This document shows, piece after piece, positions 17,859 through 26,894 of a stretch of DNA of 64,000 nucleotides. Both the position numbers and the translations under genes were made by a program. Under the pieces are notes generated by a model, which was not told the origin of the DNA, did no database searches, and saw nothing but the letters and a program-made list of their open reading frames with translations. The DNA is from Dokdonia donghaensis DSW-1 (GTDB lineage Bacteria > Bacteroidota > Bacteroidia > Flavobacteriales > Flavobacteriaceae), in contig NZ_CP015125.1 of the NCBI RefSeq assembly GCF_001653755.1, positions 1,684,501 through 1,748,500 of the forward strand, in the 5' to 3' direction. Every line of letters starts with the position of its first letter. Position 1 is the first letter of the stretch.

Positions 17859-19259
17859 ATGGGTAAAAAAGTTTTCATTCTTTTTCCAGATGGCGTAGGC
17901 CTACGCAACTTTGCTTTTACTAAGTTTAAAGAAGTAGGAGAGGCGCAAGGATTTGATATCACTTACTGGAATAACACGATATTCTCGTTAGAAAAGGAAT
18001 TGGGTTATAAAGAAGTGGTGATTGAAAACACAAGAATTCATCCTAAAACGCCTACACTTAGTCACGCAAGAAAAAGGGTAGAACTTGCGCTTTCGCGAAA
18101 GCGTGAAAAGGATAATGTCTATCCTACCTATCGTTTTCCATTACAGTGGAATGGTATAAAGAAGGCCGTAAAAAGTGCTTTTGTAAAGTATCACGAAACC
18201 TTTAGTGCTACACCAAAGGGTTGGCAACGCATAATGAACCAAATGCAAGCCGCCGAAAGGTCTACTGTTCGTTACAAGGAGCTTAAAGCACAACTAGAAG
18301 AACACCGTCCAGATATTGTTTTTTGCACCACACAGCGCGCTACACAGGCCATTGCACCTATACTAGCGGCGCAGGACCTTGGGATAAAAACGGCGTGCTG
18401 GATATACAGTTGGGACAACCTACCTAAGGGAATGACCACGATAGAGACGGATTACTATTTTGTATGGTCTGAGTTGATGAAGGAGCAGCTCTTACAGTAT
18501 TACCCAAAAACAAGAGCAGAACAAATATTTGTAACGGGAACTCCACAGTTTGAGCCTCATTATGATAAGGATTTATTGCTTTCGCGAAAGCAATTTTGTC
18601 TAGAGCACAACCTTAGCGAAGAGACACGATACATTTGCTTTTCTGGGGATGATCAAACCACGTCACCACTGGATCAATATTATCTAGAAGACACGGCAAT
18701 TGCTGTGCGCAAGTTGAGAGAGGAAGGTGAAGATGTAGCTATTGTATATAGAAAGGTTCCTATAGATTTTTCGGGTAGATATGATGAGGTTTTGGCTGAG
18801 TATAGTGATGTCATAACACCTATAGACCCTTTGTGGAAACCTATGGGCTCACAATGGAATCAAGTAATGCCTACTAAAGAAGATTTTGCTTTACTAGTAA
18901 ATAATTGTCACCACTGCGAGCTTGTGGTAAACATATGCTCGAGTATGGTGTTTGACTTTGTGGTTCACGATAAGCCTACTATTTACCCTAATTATGAGCA
19001 GCCACAACTTAAGAAAGGAATACGTGACATAGGGCAGAACTATAAATACGTCCACTTCCGTTCTATGCCAGATTATGATACAAGTGTCACTTGGGCAATG
19101 AATAAAGAGGAGATTTATGATGGAATTAAGGGCTTACTTAATGGTAGTCTTAATCCAGTGCCTGTCACAAAAAAGTGGTTTGGGATTGTAAATAAACCAG
19201 AACAGCCAGAGAAGGCAAGTGAGCGTATTTGGGAGGGTGTAAATCAAATTCTTGGTTAA
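17859..19259 (+). CDS. Uncharacterised protein, possibly a GT-B-fold glycosyltransferase
   Basis: I do not recognise a precise family for this 466-residue protein. It begins KVFILFPDGVGLRNFAFTKF, has an alternating pattern like a Rossmann domain (RPDIVFCTTQRATQAIAPIL, near 150), then YYFVWSELMKEQLLQYYP and QIFVTGTPQFEPHYD. That layout resembles capsule or CDP-glycerol-type GT-B transferases. The late HCELVVNICSSMVFDFVVHDKPTIY segment resembles the donor-binding half. It contains two exact copies of the iterated palindrome, both read as LSRK. Position right after neuB makes a role as nonulosonate transferase attractive but unproven. Confidence 0.6.
   Translation: MGKKVFILFPDGVGLRNFAFTKFKEVGEAQGFDITYWNNTIFSLEKELGYKEVVIENTRIHPKTPTLSHARKRVELALSRKREKDNVYPTYRFPLQWNGIKKAVKSAFVKYHETFSATPKGWQRIMNQMQAAERSTVRYKELKAQLEEHRPDIVFCTTQRATQAIAPILAAQDLGIKTACWIYSWDNLPKGMTTIETDYYFVWSELMKEQLLQYYPKTRAEQIFVTGTPQFEPHYDKDLLLSRKQFCLEHNLSEETRYICFSGDDQTTSPLDQYYLEDTAIAVRKLREEGEDVAIVYRKVPIDFSGRYDEVLAEYSDVITPIDPLWKPMGSQWNQVMPTKEDFALLVNNCHHCELVVNICSSMVFDFVVHDKPTIYPNYEQPQLKKGIRDIGQNYKYVHFRSMPDYDTSVTWAMNKEEIYDGIKGLLNGSLNPVPVTKKWFGIVNKPEQPEKASERIWEGVNQILG
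18089..18102. repeat. Iterated palindrome, exact copy 4 (intragenic, LSRK phase)
   Basis: In the gene 17859-19259; the symmetric part extends to GCGCTTTCGCGAAAGCGT with one outer mismatch (18087-18104). Translated within ELALSRKREK. Confidence 0.95.
18578..18591. repeat. Iterated palindrome, exact copy 5 (intragenic, LSRK phase)
   Basis: In the same gene as copy 4, 489 bp downstream. The outer flank TT/AA extends symmetry by two bases each side. Translated within LLLSRKQF. Confidence 0.95.
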
Positions 19260-20692
19260 TGCTTTTTAATTCTTTTGAATATCTCTTTTTTCTCCCACTG
19301 GTCTTTACGATTTACTGGTTCTTATTAAAGAACACTGTAAAAGGTCAAAATATATTTGTTCTTCTTGTAAGTTATTTGTTTTATGGATGGTGGGACTGGC
19401 GGTTTCTCGCGCTAATAGCCTTCAGCACACTTGTAGACTATGTTGTGGGGCTTAAAATGTCTCGAGAGCATTCTCAAACAAGAAAAAAGGGACTTTTAAT
19501 CGTATCCTTAACTATCAATCTTGGGCTTTTAGGGTTCTTTAAATACTATAACTTTTTTGTAGATAGTTGGATTTCGGCTTTTGATACATTAGGAGTCTCA
19601 ATGCATAAAAGTACACTGGATATAATTTTACCTGTAGGAATCTCTTTTTATACTTTTCAAACACTTAGTTATACAATTGATATTTATAGAGGCAAATTAA
19701 GGTCTACATTAAGTTTAATAAATTTTGCAGCTTATATATCCTTTTTTCCGCAGCTTGTTGCGGGTCCTATAGAACGCGCCACAAATTTATTGCCGCAGTT
19801 TGTAAAGAAGCGAGTATTTAATGAAGAAAAAGCAATCTCAGGTGTTAACCTTATTATCTGGGGTTTATTTCAAAAGGTTGTTATTGCAGATAGTTGTGCT
19901 CCTTATGTAGATGCTATTTTTGGGGGTTATCAAGAGGTTAATTCGCTTAGTTTGGCCCTTGGTGCGGTATACTTTGCTTTTCAGATTTATGGAGACTTTG
20001 CGGGATATTCAAATATAGCCATAGGCTCTGCCCGATTACTTGGGTTTGATTTGATGCGCAATTTTAACTACCCTTATTTTTCTAGAGATATGGCTGAGTT
20101 CTGGCGAAGATGGCATATTTCCTTATCTACTTGGTTTCGTGATTATGTATATATTCCTCTGGGAGGGTCAAGAGGAACAAAAGTAAATCAATTGAGAAAT
20201 GTCCTTATAATTTTTCTAGTGAGTGGCCTTTGGCACGGTGCAAACTGGACCTTTGTATTCTGGGGAGCGTTACACGCGTTATTTTTCATACCCATACTAC
20301 TCTCTAAATCTAATAGAAAGAATCTAGATCAAGTTGCACATAATACTATATTGCCTAATTTTAAAGAGATACTGCAGATGCTATGTACATTTATTCTAGC
20401 CTGTATAGCCTGGGTGTTTTTTAGAGCAGATGGGGTGAAAATAGCTGGAAGATATTTGTATAGACTTTTTACCGACTTAACTTTTGATATTGAATTTATA
20501 TCAAATGATAGATATACAGTAGAGCTATTGTTGTTAATAGCTATTTTTATAATAATAGAGTGGATTCACAAAAGATATGAACATCCTTTTCAAGGCAAGT
20601 GTAAGTTTGTGAAATTAGCCTTTATACTACTATTAATTTTTACTCAAGGGGCATATTCTAACCCGAATGACTTTATATATTTTCAGTTTTAA
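19259..20692 (+). CDS. MBOAT-family O-acyltransferase (AlgI-like)
   Basis: The 477-residue membrane protein carries the AlgI-type block FNYPYFSRDMAEFWRRWHISLSTW in two recognisable parts around residues 263-290, including the first conserved His. GLWHGANWTFVFWG (about 323-336) carries the second invariant His. Roughly ten hydrophobic segments are visible. Such proteins move acetyl groups across the membrane for O-acetylation of exopolysaccharide, usually with an SGNH-type partner; exactly such a gene follows with a 1-bp overlap. I chose the ATG at 19259 overlapping the previous stop; a frame from 19229 adds only ten unrelated residues. Confidence 0.92.
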   Translation: MLFNSFEYLFFLPLVFTIYWFLLKNTVKGQNIFVLLVSYLFYGWWDWRFLALIAFSTLVDYVVGLKMSREHSQTRKKGLLIVSLTINLGLLGFFKYYNFFVDSWISAFDTLGVSMHKSTLDIILPVGISFYTFQTLSYTIDIYRGKLRSTLSLINFAAYISFFPQLVAGPIERATNLLPQFVKKRVFNEEKAISGVNLIIWGLFQKVVIADSCAPYVDAIFGGYQEVNSLSLALGAVYFAFQIYGDFAGYSNIAIGSARLLGFDLMRNFNYPYFSRDMAEFWRRWHISLSTWFRDYVYIPLGGSRGTKVNQLRNVLIIFLVSGLWHGANWTFVFWGALHALFFIPILLSKSNRKNLDQVAHNTILPNFKEILQMLCTFILACIAWVFFRADGVKIAGRYLYRLFTDLTFDIEFISNDRYTVELLLLIAIFIIIEWIHKRYEHPFQGKCKFVKLAFILLLIFTQGAYSNPNDFIYFQF

Positions 20693-21567
20693 TGAGGAGC
20701 TTTTTCAAATATATAGGTGTAATCTCGATAATTATAGTAGTACTATTATTGCTTTTAGATGTAATTTATACGGCAGCATATCAAAATGAAGTGCCTAGAA
20801 ATAAGGTGCAACTAGTTGCAAATATGAAAGAATCTCATATAGATTATATTTTTTTAGGTAGCTCTCGTACAGAGAATCATATAGATTGCGAGCTTGTAGA
20901 AAAATTAACAGGTAAAAGCTGTATAAATTTAGGAATTCAAGGTGGAAGACTTAATGATTATAAAATATTGGTGCGACTTCTCAAGCAGAATAGCATTTCC
21001 TTTGAAAAGCTCTTTGTTCAAGTAGACTACATTTATAATTTTAAGGGTCATTCACCTTCATTTATAGCATCATTTATGCCTTTTCTAAATAGTAATAACC
21101 TACCTCCAAATATTATCGATGATTTAGGCTTACCTGATTATTACTCAGTACCTTTTTTAAGGTATGCGGTAAATGATAGTAAAATAGGTTTTAGAGAGAC
21201 GTTTATGCAATACCTAAGGAAACCTTCAAGAGTAAACTATGAGAGTGGCTTTTCACCTTTGCAAGGAGTAGGGAGTCATATAAGTGGTCATTTTCCTAAT
21301 AGTATTGTAAGTACAAACGAAGCATTAGAGGACATAGTACAGCAAGTAGAGCAGGATAAACTTATTTTGTTTACAGCGCCTTATTGTGAAAATGGAGAGA
21401 ATAGAAATACTTTTTTGAAAGCACTTAAGGAGCGTCATATAAGTTTAAAAGATTATTCTAAACTATTTGATGCTAATTCTGAGTACTATGTTAACTGTGG
21501 TCATCTCAATGAAAAAGGTGCGAATCAATTTACTAAGATTTTAACCCAAGATATTCTTATAGACTAA
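20692..21567 (+). CDS. Membrane-anchored SGNH-hydrolase-like protein, partner of MBOAT
   Basis: The 291-residue protein has one N-terminal membrane span (ISIIIVVLLLLLDVIYTAAY) followed by a periplasmic domain. DYIFLGSSRTENHID (about 51-65) resembles SGNH block I with its Ser, INLGIQGGRLNDYK (about 83-96) resembles the Gly block, and NCGHLNEKGANQF (about 267-279) resembles the His-containing block V. The MBOAT gene overlaps its start by one base. By analogy with AlgI/AlgJ/AlgX systems it probably transfers acetyl groups to the glycan in the periplasm. The family is inferred from motifs only. Confidence 0.72.
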   Translation: MRSFFKYIGVISIIIVVLLLLLDVIYTAAYQNEVPRNKVQLVANMKESHIDYIFLGSSRTENHIDCELVEKLTGKSCINLGIQGGRLNDYKILVRLLKQNSISFEKLFVQVDYIYNFKGHSPSFIASFMPFLNSNNLPPNIIDDLGLPDYYSVPFLRYAVNDSKIGFRETFMQYLRKPSRVNYESGFSPLQGVGSHISGHFPNSIVSTNEALEDIVQQVEQDKLILFTAPYCENGENRNTFLKALKERHISLKDYSKLFDANSEYYVNCGHLNEKGANQFTKILTQDILID

Positions 21568-22703
21568 TGCACATTGCTTACATCACACCAGAGTATCCCC
21601 ATCCAGAATTAGGCAATTCTGGCGGTATGGGCACGAGTATAAAAAATCTCGTGACTGCTCTTTGTAAAATGGGTCATAAAATCAGCTTATTTGTTTATGA
21701 TCAACATAAAACGGACACTTTTATTGAAGATGGGGTGACTTTTCATTTGATAGCCAAAAAGCATTATAAGATAGGAGGGTTCTACTTTTATAGAAAGCAT
21801 ATAGAGCAGTATATAGATAAGCATAGTAGTGATGTCGATATTATCGAGGCACCAGATTGGACAGGAATCACCGCCTTTATGAGCTTAAAAAAGCCACTTG
21901 TAATACGTTTTCACGGAAGTGATACCTACTTCTGTCATATTGAGGGACGACCACAAAAATGGAAAAATGCTTTCTTTGAAAAACGAGCAGTAAGAAAAGC
22001 AAAAGCATTTATTGCACCTACACAATTTGCGGGTAAAAAAAGTATACAGCTCTTCAAACAGCCGTTATCAAAACTTAAAATTATCCATTATGGATTGGAG
22101 TTAGATAAATTCAATAATAATTCTCCAGAAGAATTTATATCTAAACGTTTACTTAATATCGGGACACTTATTAGAAAGAAAGGAGTGTTTCAATTGATAG
22201 AGATGTTTAATAAAATTATAATTGCGCATCCTACTGCAAAACTTCATTTTATAGGGGCAGATAGTTATGATGTACAAACCGGTAGTGCTTCTACTTGGCA
22301 ATTAATGCAAGAGATAATGAGCCCTGCAGCTATAGAGGCCATTACTTATTTAGGTAAAGTACCTTATGGCCAAGTTAAAGAGGAGATACAAAAAGCACAT
22401 ATATGCGTGTTTCCTTCTCTTGCAGAAACACTTGGTATGGTTACTATTGAATCTATGGCTTTACAAAAGGTAGTAATTAATACTAGTATAGGTTGGGCAC
22501 AAGACCTTATAGAACACGGTAAGGATGGTTTTATGCATCATCCAGATGATATTGATGCTTACGTTAACACAGTAACAACAGTGTTTGAAAATGATGCTCT
22601 CAGGAAGAGAATTATAAAAGCAGCAAGAGAAACTATAGAAGAACAATTTGATATTAATTACGTTGCTCAGAGCAACGTTTCATTTTATAATTCATTGATC
22701 TAA
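21567..22703 (+). CDS. GT4-type glycosyltransferase
   Basis: The 378-residue GT-B enzyme starts HIAYITPEYPHPELGNSGGMGT, the Gly-rich N-terminal loop of GT4 proteins. It has VIRFHGSDTYFCH near 112-124 and IGTLIRKKGVFQLIEMF near 197. The donor site is VFPSLAETLGMVTIESMAL, with the EX7E motif. The start overlaps the previous stop by one base. The closest functional description I can give is hexosyl transfer in the glycan repeat; donor unknown. Confidence 0.88.
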   Translation: MHIAYITPEYPHPELGNSGGMGTSIKNLVTALCKMGHKISLFVYDQHKTDTFIEDGVTFHLIAKKHYKIGGFYFYRKHIEQYIDKHSSDVDIIEAPDWTGITAFMSLKKPLVIRFHGSDTYFCHIEGRPQKWKNAFFEKRAVRKAKAFIAPTQFAGKKSIQLFKQPLSKLKIIHYGLELDKFNNNSPEEFISKRLLNIGTLIRKKGVFQLIEMFNKIIIAHPTAKLHFIGADSYDVQTGSASTWQLMQEIMSPAAIEAITYLGKVPYGQVKEEIQKAHICVFPSLAETLGMVTIESMALQKVVINTSIGWAQDLIEHGKDGFMHHPDDIDAYVNTVTTVFENDALRKRIIKAARETIEEQFDINYVAQSNVSFYNSLI

Positions 22704-22704
22704 T

Positions 22705-24249
22705 TTGATAGTAATATATCACATAAATAATTGCGTTATATCTGTGCGTAAACTTGATGGAACTGAACTTTCTTTTAAGAAAGGTAGACCAAACGAGGTG
22801 CTGTTTGAGATTGCAAGTAGGTTTAAGGAAGAGTACGTTTTATGGTGTAGTGAAGAGGCGCGTCATAACCTCAATATTGATGTACTAGAAAAGTTGTTTG
22901 ATCACCATAGACTAATGCTTAGCTATGGTGATGTAAATAGACCATTTTTGACTAAAGATATAGGTTATATAGAAGATACTCCTTTTGTGAAAATACCTGG
23001 AGATGTTACGTATCCCACTTGGCAAATGCATAGCTATGTGGGAGGAATACACGCAACTGTTCTTAATGAAATAAGTACTTCCGTAAATGTTGATGTAAAC
23101 TTCGATTTTTTACTTAATTCTATCGCAAAAAAGGCACAAGCACAAGGTTTAATTTGCCTGTCAGAACCCCAATTAGTTAAGGATCAAGCCTTAGTAAAAA
23201 GTCTTATAGCTACAAGAGAAGAACTATATACTTTTGTAAGTAAACATTATAAGAAAAGATGGCTGTTTTTTCTGTTTATTATGCACGCGAAGTATTCTCG
23301 TACTTATCCAGTAGTAAATGTACTAAGATGTCTTTTTAAAAAGAATTCAAGCCACATAAATATTGATTTTAATAAGATTGTATTTGAAACTTTTAAGCCA
23401 GAGGGTAGTCTACCATTACAAATAGATGTTGTTATACCAACATTGGGAAGAGAAAAATACTTAGTTGATGTCTTAAATGACTTTAAAAATCAAACTTTAT
23501 TACCTAAAAAGGTGATTGTTGTAGAGCAAAATCCAGATATTAATAGTTCATCAGAATTAGATTATCTCTATAGTGAAAACTGGCCATTTGAGATTGACCA
23601 TATGTTTATTCATACGACGGGTGTTTGCAATGCTAGAAATTTAGCCTTAAAAAAATGTGCCTCAGAATGGGTTTTCTTGTTTGATGATGATGGTAGGCTT
23701 ACTAATGACACATTACAAGAAATACAAAAAACGCTTTTCAAAACAAATGCAAAATGTATAAATATGTCATATTTGCAAAAAGGCGAGAAGGAAACTAATG
23801 TTCACCTTAAGCAATGGCCGTATTTTGGTGCAGGCTGCAGTGTTATCCATAAAAGTGCACTAGTAAATGTATCTTTTGATCCTGCTTTAGAGCACGGTTA
23901 TGGCGAAGATGTAGATTTTGGTATGCAAATACGTAACAATGGAGCAGATATACTCTATGCACCCAACATAAAAATCACACACCTAAAAGCACCAATAGGA
24001 GGGTTTAGAAGTAAAAAAGTTTTTCCTTGGCAGATAGAGGGAGCGATTCTTCCGAAACCTTCGCCACAAGTAATGTATCACAGGGAAAAAAACACAACAA
24101 ATAAACAATTAATAGGTTATAAATGGGTGCTGTTTTTTAAATTTTATAAAGAAAACAGCATCAAGAATCCTATCTCGTATATACGATACTTCCGTTCCGC
24201 TTGGGAAGCTAGTCAAAAATGGGCTCAAAAACTTCCATTCAATGACTGA
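22705..24249 (+). CDS. Two-part protein: unrecognised N-terminal domain + C-terminal GT2 domain
   Basis: The 514-residue protein starts at a TTG one base after the preceding stop. From about residue 237 it is a GT2 enzyme: IDVVIPTLGREKYLVDVLND, GVCNARNLALKKC, WVFLFDDDGRLTND as metal site, and GYGEDVDFGMQIRNNGADI as acceptor block. The first 235 residues match no family I know. Pieces such as KEEYVLWCSEEARHNL and WQMHSYVGGIHATVLNEI hint at a decayed second GT2-like fold in which the metal motif is lost. It overlaps the next gene by 8 bp. Confidence 0.82.
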   Translation: MIVIYHINNCVISVRKLDGTELSFKKGRPNEVLFEIASRFKEEYVLWCSEEARHNLNIDVLEKLFDHHRLMLSYGDVNRPFLTKDIGYIEDTPFVKIPGDVTYPTWQMHSYVGGIHATVLNEISTSVNVDVNFDFLLNSIAKKAQAQGLICLSEPQLVKDQALVKSLIATREELYTFVSKHYKKRWLFFLFIMHAKYSRTYPVVNVLRCLFKKNSSHINIDFNKIVFETFKPEGSLPLQIDVVIPTLGREKYLVDVLNDFKNQTLLPKKVIVVEQNPDINSSSELDYLYSENWPFEIDHMFIHTTGVCNARNLALKKCASEWVFLFDDDGRLTNDTLQEIQKTLFKTNAKCINMSYLQKGEKETNVHLKQWPYFGAGCSVIHKSALVNVSFDPALEHGYGEDVDFGMQIRNNGADILYAPNIKITHLKAPIGGFRSKKVFPWQIEGAILPKPSPQVMYHREKNTTNKQLIGYKWVLFFKFYKENSIKNPISYIRYFRSAWEASQKWAQKLPFND

Positions 24250-25240
24250 AAAACTCTCTCTAATAATTTGCACATATATGCGCCCAGTAGCGCTTACCAC
24301 GCTACTAGACTCTGTAAAAACCCAAACGGTTTACCCAGATGAGATACTCATCATAGATGGAAGTGTTAATGATGAGACAGAGGTACGCTTTCGCGAAAGC
24401 GGAATAAAGAACCTCACCTATTACAAAGTTTCAGACGCACAAAGAGGTCTTACTAAACAGCGGAATTTCGGTATAGATCGAGTAAGTAATACGATGGATG
24501 TGGTGTGCTTTCTAGATGATGATACAGTGCTTGAACCTACATATTTTGAGAAAATACTTGATGTGTATCAAGCATATCCTAATGCTTATGGAATAGGAGG
24601 TTACATTAATAACGAAGTGCAGTGGGAGCGTGCAGAAACATTAAATCCAAGAGACATACATCACTTCTATTATGATGGGTATAGAAGGAAAGAGGGAGCT
24701 CGTTTTAAACTAAGAAGAAAGTTAGGTCTAGATGCAAATACTCCACCAGGCATCTTACCGAAATATGGTCACGGCAGGTCTGTTAGTTTCTTGCCTCCTA
24801 CTGGAAAAATTTATGAAGTAAAACAGCTTATGGGAGGAGTCTCCAGCTTTCCTCTAGAGGTTTTGAAAAAGAATAAATTCTCTGAATATTTTGAAGGTTA
24901 CGGTCTTTATGAGGATGCAGATTATACATTCAGAATTTCAAAACTAGGACAGCTATATGTACATACAGGCGCAAACCTTGCGCATCATCACGACGCCTCT
25001 GGAAGGCCTAATCAATATCATTATGGTAAGATGGTAACACTTAATGGCTGGTATGTGTGGAGAGTGATGCACCCTGAGCCTGGATGTATTAATATTATAA
25101 AATGGTATGCGATAAGTAGTGTTTTGACACTTATTCGTTTTGTAAATGTGCTTACTACTTCTAGCCGTAAAGAAGCATTAACAGAAGCTCTGGGTCGCAC
25201 TGTTGGTCTTTTTAGCTTACTTTTAAGCAAACCTAGATAA
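24242..25240 (+). CDS. GT2 glycosyltransferase
   Basis: The 332-residue GT-A enzyme has SLIICTYMRPVALTTLLDSV, GLTKQRNFGIDRVS, CFLDDDTVLEPTYFEKIL with DDD near 92-94, and FEGYGLYEDADYTFRISKLG as acceptor block. A weakly hydrophobic C-terminus follows. Residues around 49-52 (RFRE) are encoded by an exact copy of the iterated palindrome, near the loop after the second beta strand. Start overlaps the preceding gene by 8 bp, stop overlaps the next by one base. Confidence 0.88.
   Translation: MTEKLSLIICTYMRPVALTTLLDSVKTQTVYPDEILIIDGSVNDETEVRFRESGIKNLTYYKVSDAQRGLTKQRNFGIDRVSNTMDVVCFLDDDTVLEPTYFEKILDVYQAYPNAYGIGGYINNEVQWERAETLNPRDIHHFYYDGYRRKEGARFKLRRKLGLDANTPPGILPKYGHGRSVSFLPPTGKIYEVKQLMGGVSSFPLEVLKKNKFSEYFEGYGLYEDADYTFRISKLGQLYVHTGANLAHHHDASGRPNQYHYGKMVTLNGWYVWRVMHPEPGCINIIKWYAISSVLTLIRFVNVLTTSSRKEALTEALGRTVGLFSLLLSKPR
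24387..24400. repeat. Iterated palindrome, exact copy 6 (intragenic, RFRE phase)
   Basis: Symmetric over 16 bp (24386-24401), with 24385 A facing 24402 G as the first break. Translated within EVRFRESGI in the GT2 gene 24242-25240. Confidence 0.95.
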
Positions 25241-25785
25241 TGCGTTATAAAAAGGACATACAACGTTATAAAGAGTACAGTAAGAGCAGTGCATTATTAC
25301 TGGTGTTAACACAGCAAGGATTGTGGGCTTTGTTTGTATATCGTTTCTTTAATGCCATTTATAGATCTACAATGCCTAAGATTGTAAAAGCACCCTTACT
25401 GGTTGTTGGTGTTTTTTTTCAGAAATGGATTGAAGTGATTACAGGGATAACACTACCCTATGCAGCAACAATAGGTGAAGGCTTGTATATAGGTCACTAC
25501 TCAGGTATAATTATTAGTCCAGAAACTGTAATAGGGAAGCATTGTAATATCTCGCAAGGAGTAACGATAGGTGTGAGTGGACGAGGAGCACACCGCGGTG
25601 TTCCTACAATAGGTAATCGTGTTTATATGGCTGCTGGAGCTGTTATCGCAGGAGGAATAAATGTAGGTGATGGGGCTGTTATAGGAGCAAACTCCTTAGT
25701 AATTACAGATGTTAAAGAAGGTACTACAGTATTGGGAGTACCCGCAAAGATGGTAAGTGCTAAAGATTCTAAAGATTACATATAA
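25240..25785 (+). CDS. Left-handed beta-helix (hexapeptide) O-acetyltransferase, CysE/WcaB-like
   Basis: The 181-residue protein has a helical N-terminal region and, from about residue 75, imperfect hexapeptide repeats: IGEGLYIGHYSGIIISPETVIG, NISQGVTIGVSGRGAHRGVP, YMAAGAVIAGGINVGDGAVIGANSLV. The catalytic-type His is in IGHYSG. It resembles serine acetyltransferases, but in this setting a sugar O-acetyltransferase is more likely than cysteine biosynthesis. The N-terminal helical domain is shorter than in CysE. Start and stop each overlap the neighbours by one base. Confidence 0.88.
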   Translation: MRYKKDIQRYKEYSKSSALLLVLTQQGLWALFVYRFFNAIYRSTMPKIVKAPLLVVGVFFQKWIEVITGITLPYAATIGEGLYIGHYSGIIISPETVIGKHCNISQGVTIGVSGRGAHRGVPTIGNRVYMAAGAVIAGGINVGDGAVIGANSLVITDVKEGTTVLGVPAKMVSAKDSKDYI

Positions 25786-26894
25786 TGGATTTTTTAGTTA
25801 TTTCTGATGCTCCTATCTTAGATAAAAAGGGAATATATGAAGGGTATGCCCCTTATATAAAAGAGATGAATATTTGGCTTGATTCTGTAGATCAAGTAAC
25901 CTTTGTATGTCCCACTAGTTATAAAAGAGCACTACTCAATGCTCCATTTGATAGACAGGACATCAATATTAAAAGTCTCCGAAGACTAGAATTTAACAGC
26001 ATACTTGTTGCACTTATATCTATACTTACATTGCCGTATCAAGCCATCGTTTTATGGAGTGCTATGCGTAAGGCAGATCACATACACTTGCGGGCTCCGG
26101 GTAACCTGTGCTTACTTGCTTGTATGGTACAAGTTCTGTTCCCTAATAAGAAGAAAACTGCCAAGTATGCTGGAAATTGGGACCCTTTGTCAAAACAACC
26201 ACTCGCTTACAGACTTCAAAAAAAGATTTTATCGAGTACCACACTTACTAAAAATATACAAGTACTAGTGTATGGAGAGTGGGAAAATAGTACCAGTAAT
26301 ATCACCCCTTTTTTTACAGCAAGTTATTACCTAGAAGAGATAGACTCTTTTAAAAAGAGAAATTTTGATAAACCTTTAAGAGCAATTTTTGTAGGTACAA
26401 TGGGAAGTAATAAACGACCATTTGAAACGGTACAGCTTATAAACAAGTTACGTAAAGTTGGTCTTGATATAGTGCTTGAGATGTTTGGCGATGGTCCACA
26501 AATGGAAGATATTAAATGGTATAGGAAGGAAAATGGTCTCCTTGAATACGTCATTTTGCGAGGAAACCAACCGGCAAACGTAGTAAAAGAAGCCTACAAA
26601 AGATCTGATCTTGTCATACTATTATCAAAAAGTGAAGGCTGGCCTAAGGTTATTGCAGAGGGTATGTTTTGGGGAGCAATTCCTATAGTTACTCAAGTTT
26701 CTTGTGTTCCTTGGATGCTAGATAATGGCAGTAGAGGAATACTTGTTGATAATCCAGATAAAATAAATACCACTCAACTAATCAAACAGCTAGAAGATAG
26801 TGCATCTTTACAGAAAATGAGTAATGCTGCCACACATTGGTCTAGGCAGTATACGATGGACACATTTACAGCTCAGATAAAAGAATTGCTTTAA
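25785..26894 (+). CDS. GT4-type glycosyltransferase
   Basis: The 369-residue GT-B protein has a poorly conserved N-terminal half with ADHIHLRAPGNLCLLA. The C-terminal half is clear: AIFVGTMGSNKRPFETVQLI, VLEMFGDGPQMEDI, VILLSKSEGWPKVIAEGMFWG with the EX7E motif, and PWMLDNGSRGILV. Overlaps of one base on each side indicate tight coupling. The donor sugar cannot be inferred. Confidence 0.87.
   Translation: MDFLVISDAPILDKKGIYEGYAPYIKEMNIWLDSVDQVTFVCPTSYKRALLNAPFDRQDINIKSLRRLEFNSILVALISILTLPYQAIVLWSAMRKADHIHLRAPGNLCLLACMVQVLFPNKKKTAKYAGNWDPLSKQPLAYRLQKKILSSTTLTKNIQVLVYGEWENSTSNITPFFTASYYLEEIDSFKKRNFDKPLRAIFVGTMGSNKRPFETVQLINKLRKVGLDIVLEMFGDGPQMEDIKWYRKENGLLEYVILRGNQPANVVKEAYKRSDLVILLSKSEGWPKVIAEGMFWGAIPIVTQVSCVPWMLDNGSRGILVDNPDKINTTQLIKQLEDSASLQKMSNAATHWSRQYTMDTFTAQIKELL

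Noticed and set aside
17840..17870. A frameshift removing the SAF domain from NeuB
   Set aside because: The next gene starts 2 bp after the stop and its N-terminus is a Rossmann-like strand with no SAF resemblance in any frame I read.
26005..26268. An 87-codon open frame within the GT4 gene at 25785
   Set aside because: Out-of-frame shadow; the main frame has full glycosyltransferase motifs over the same bases.
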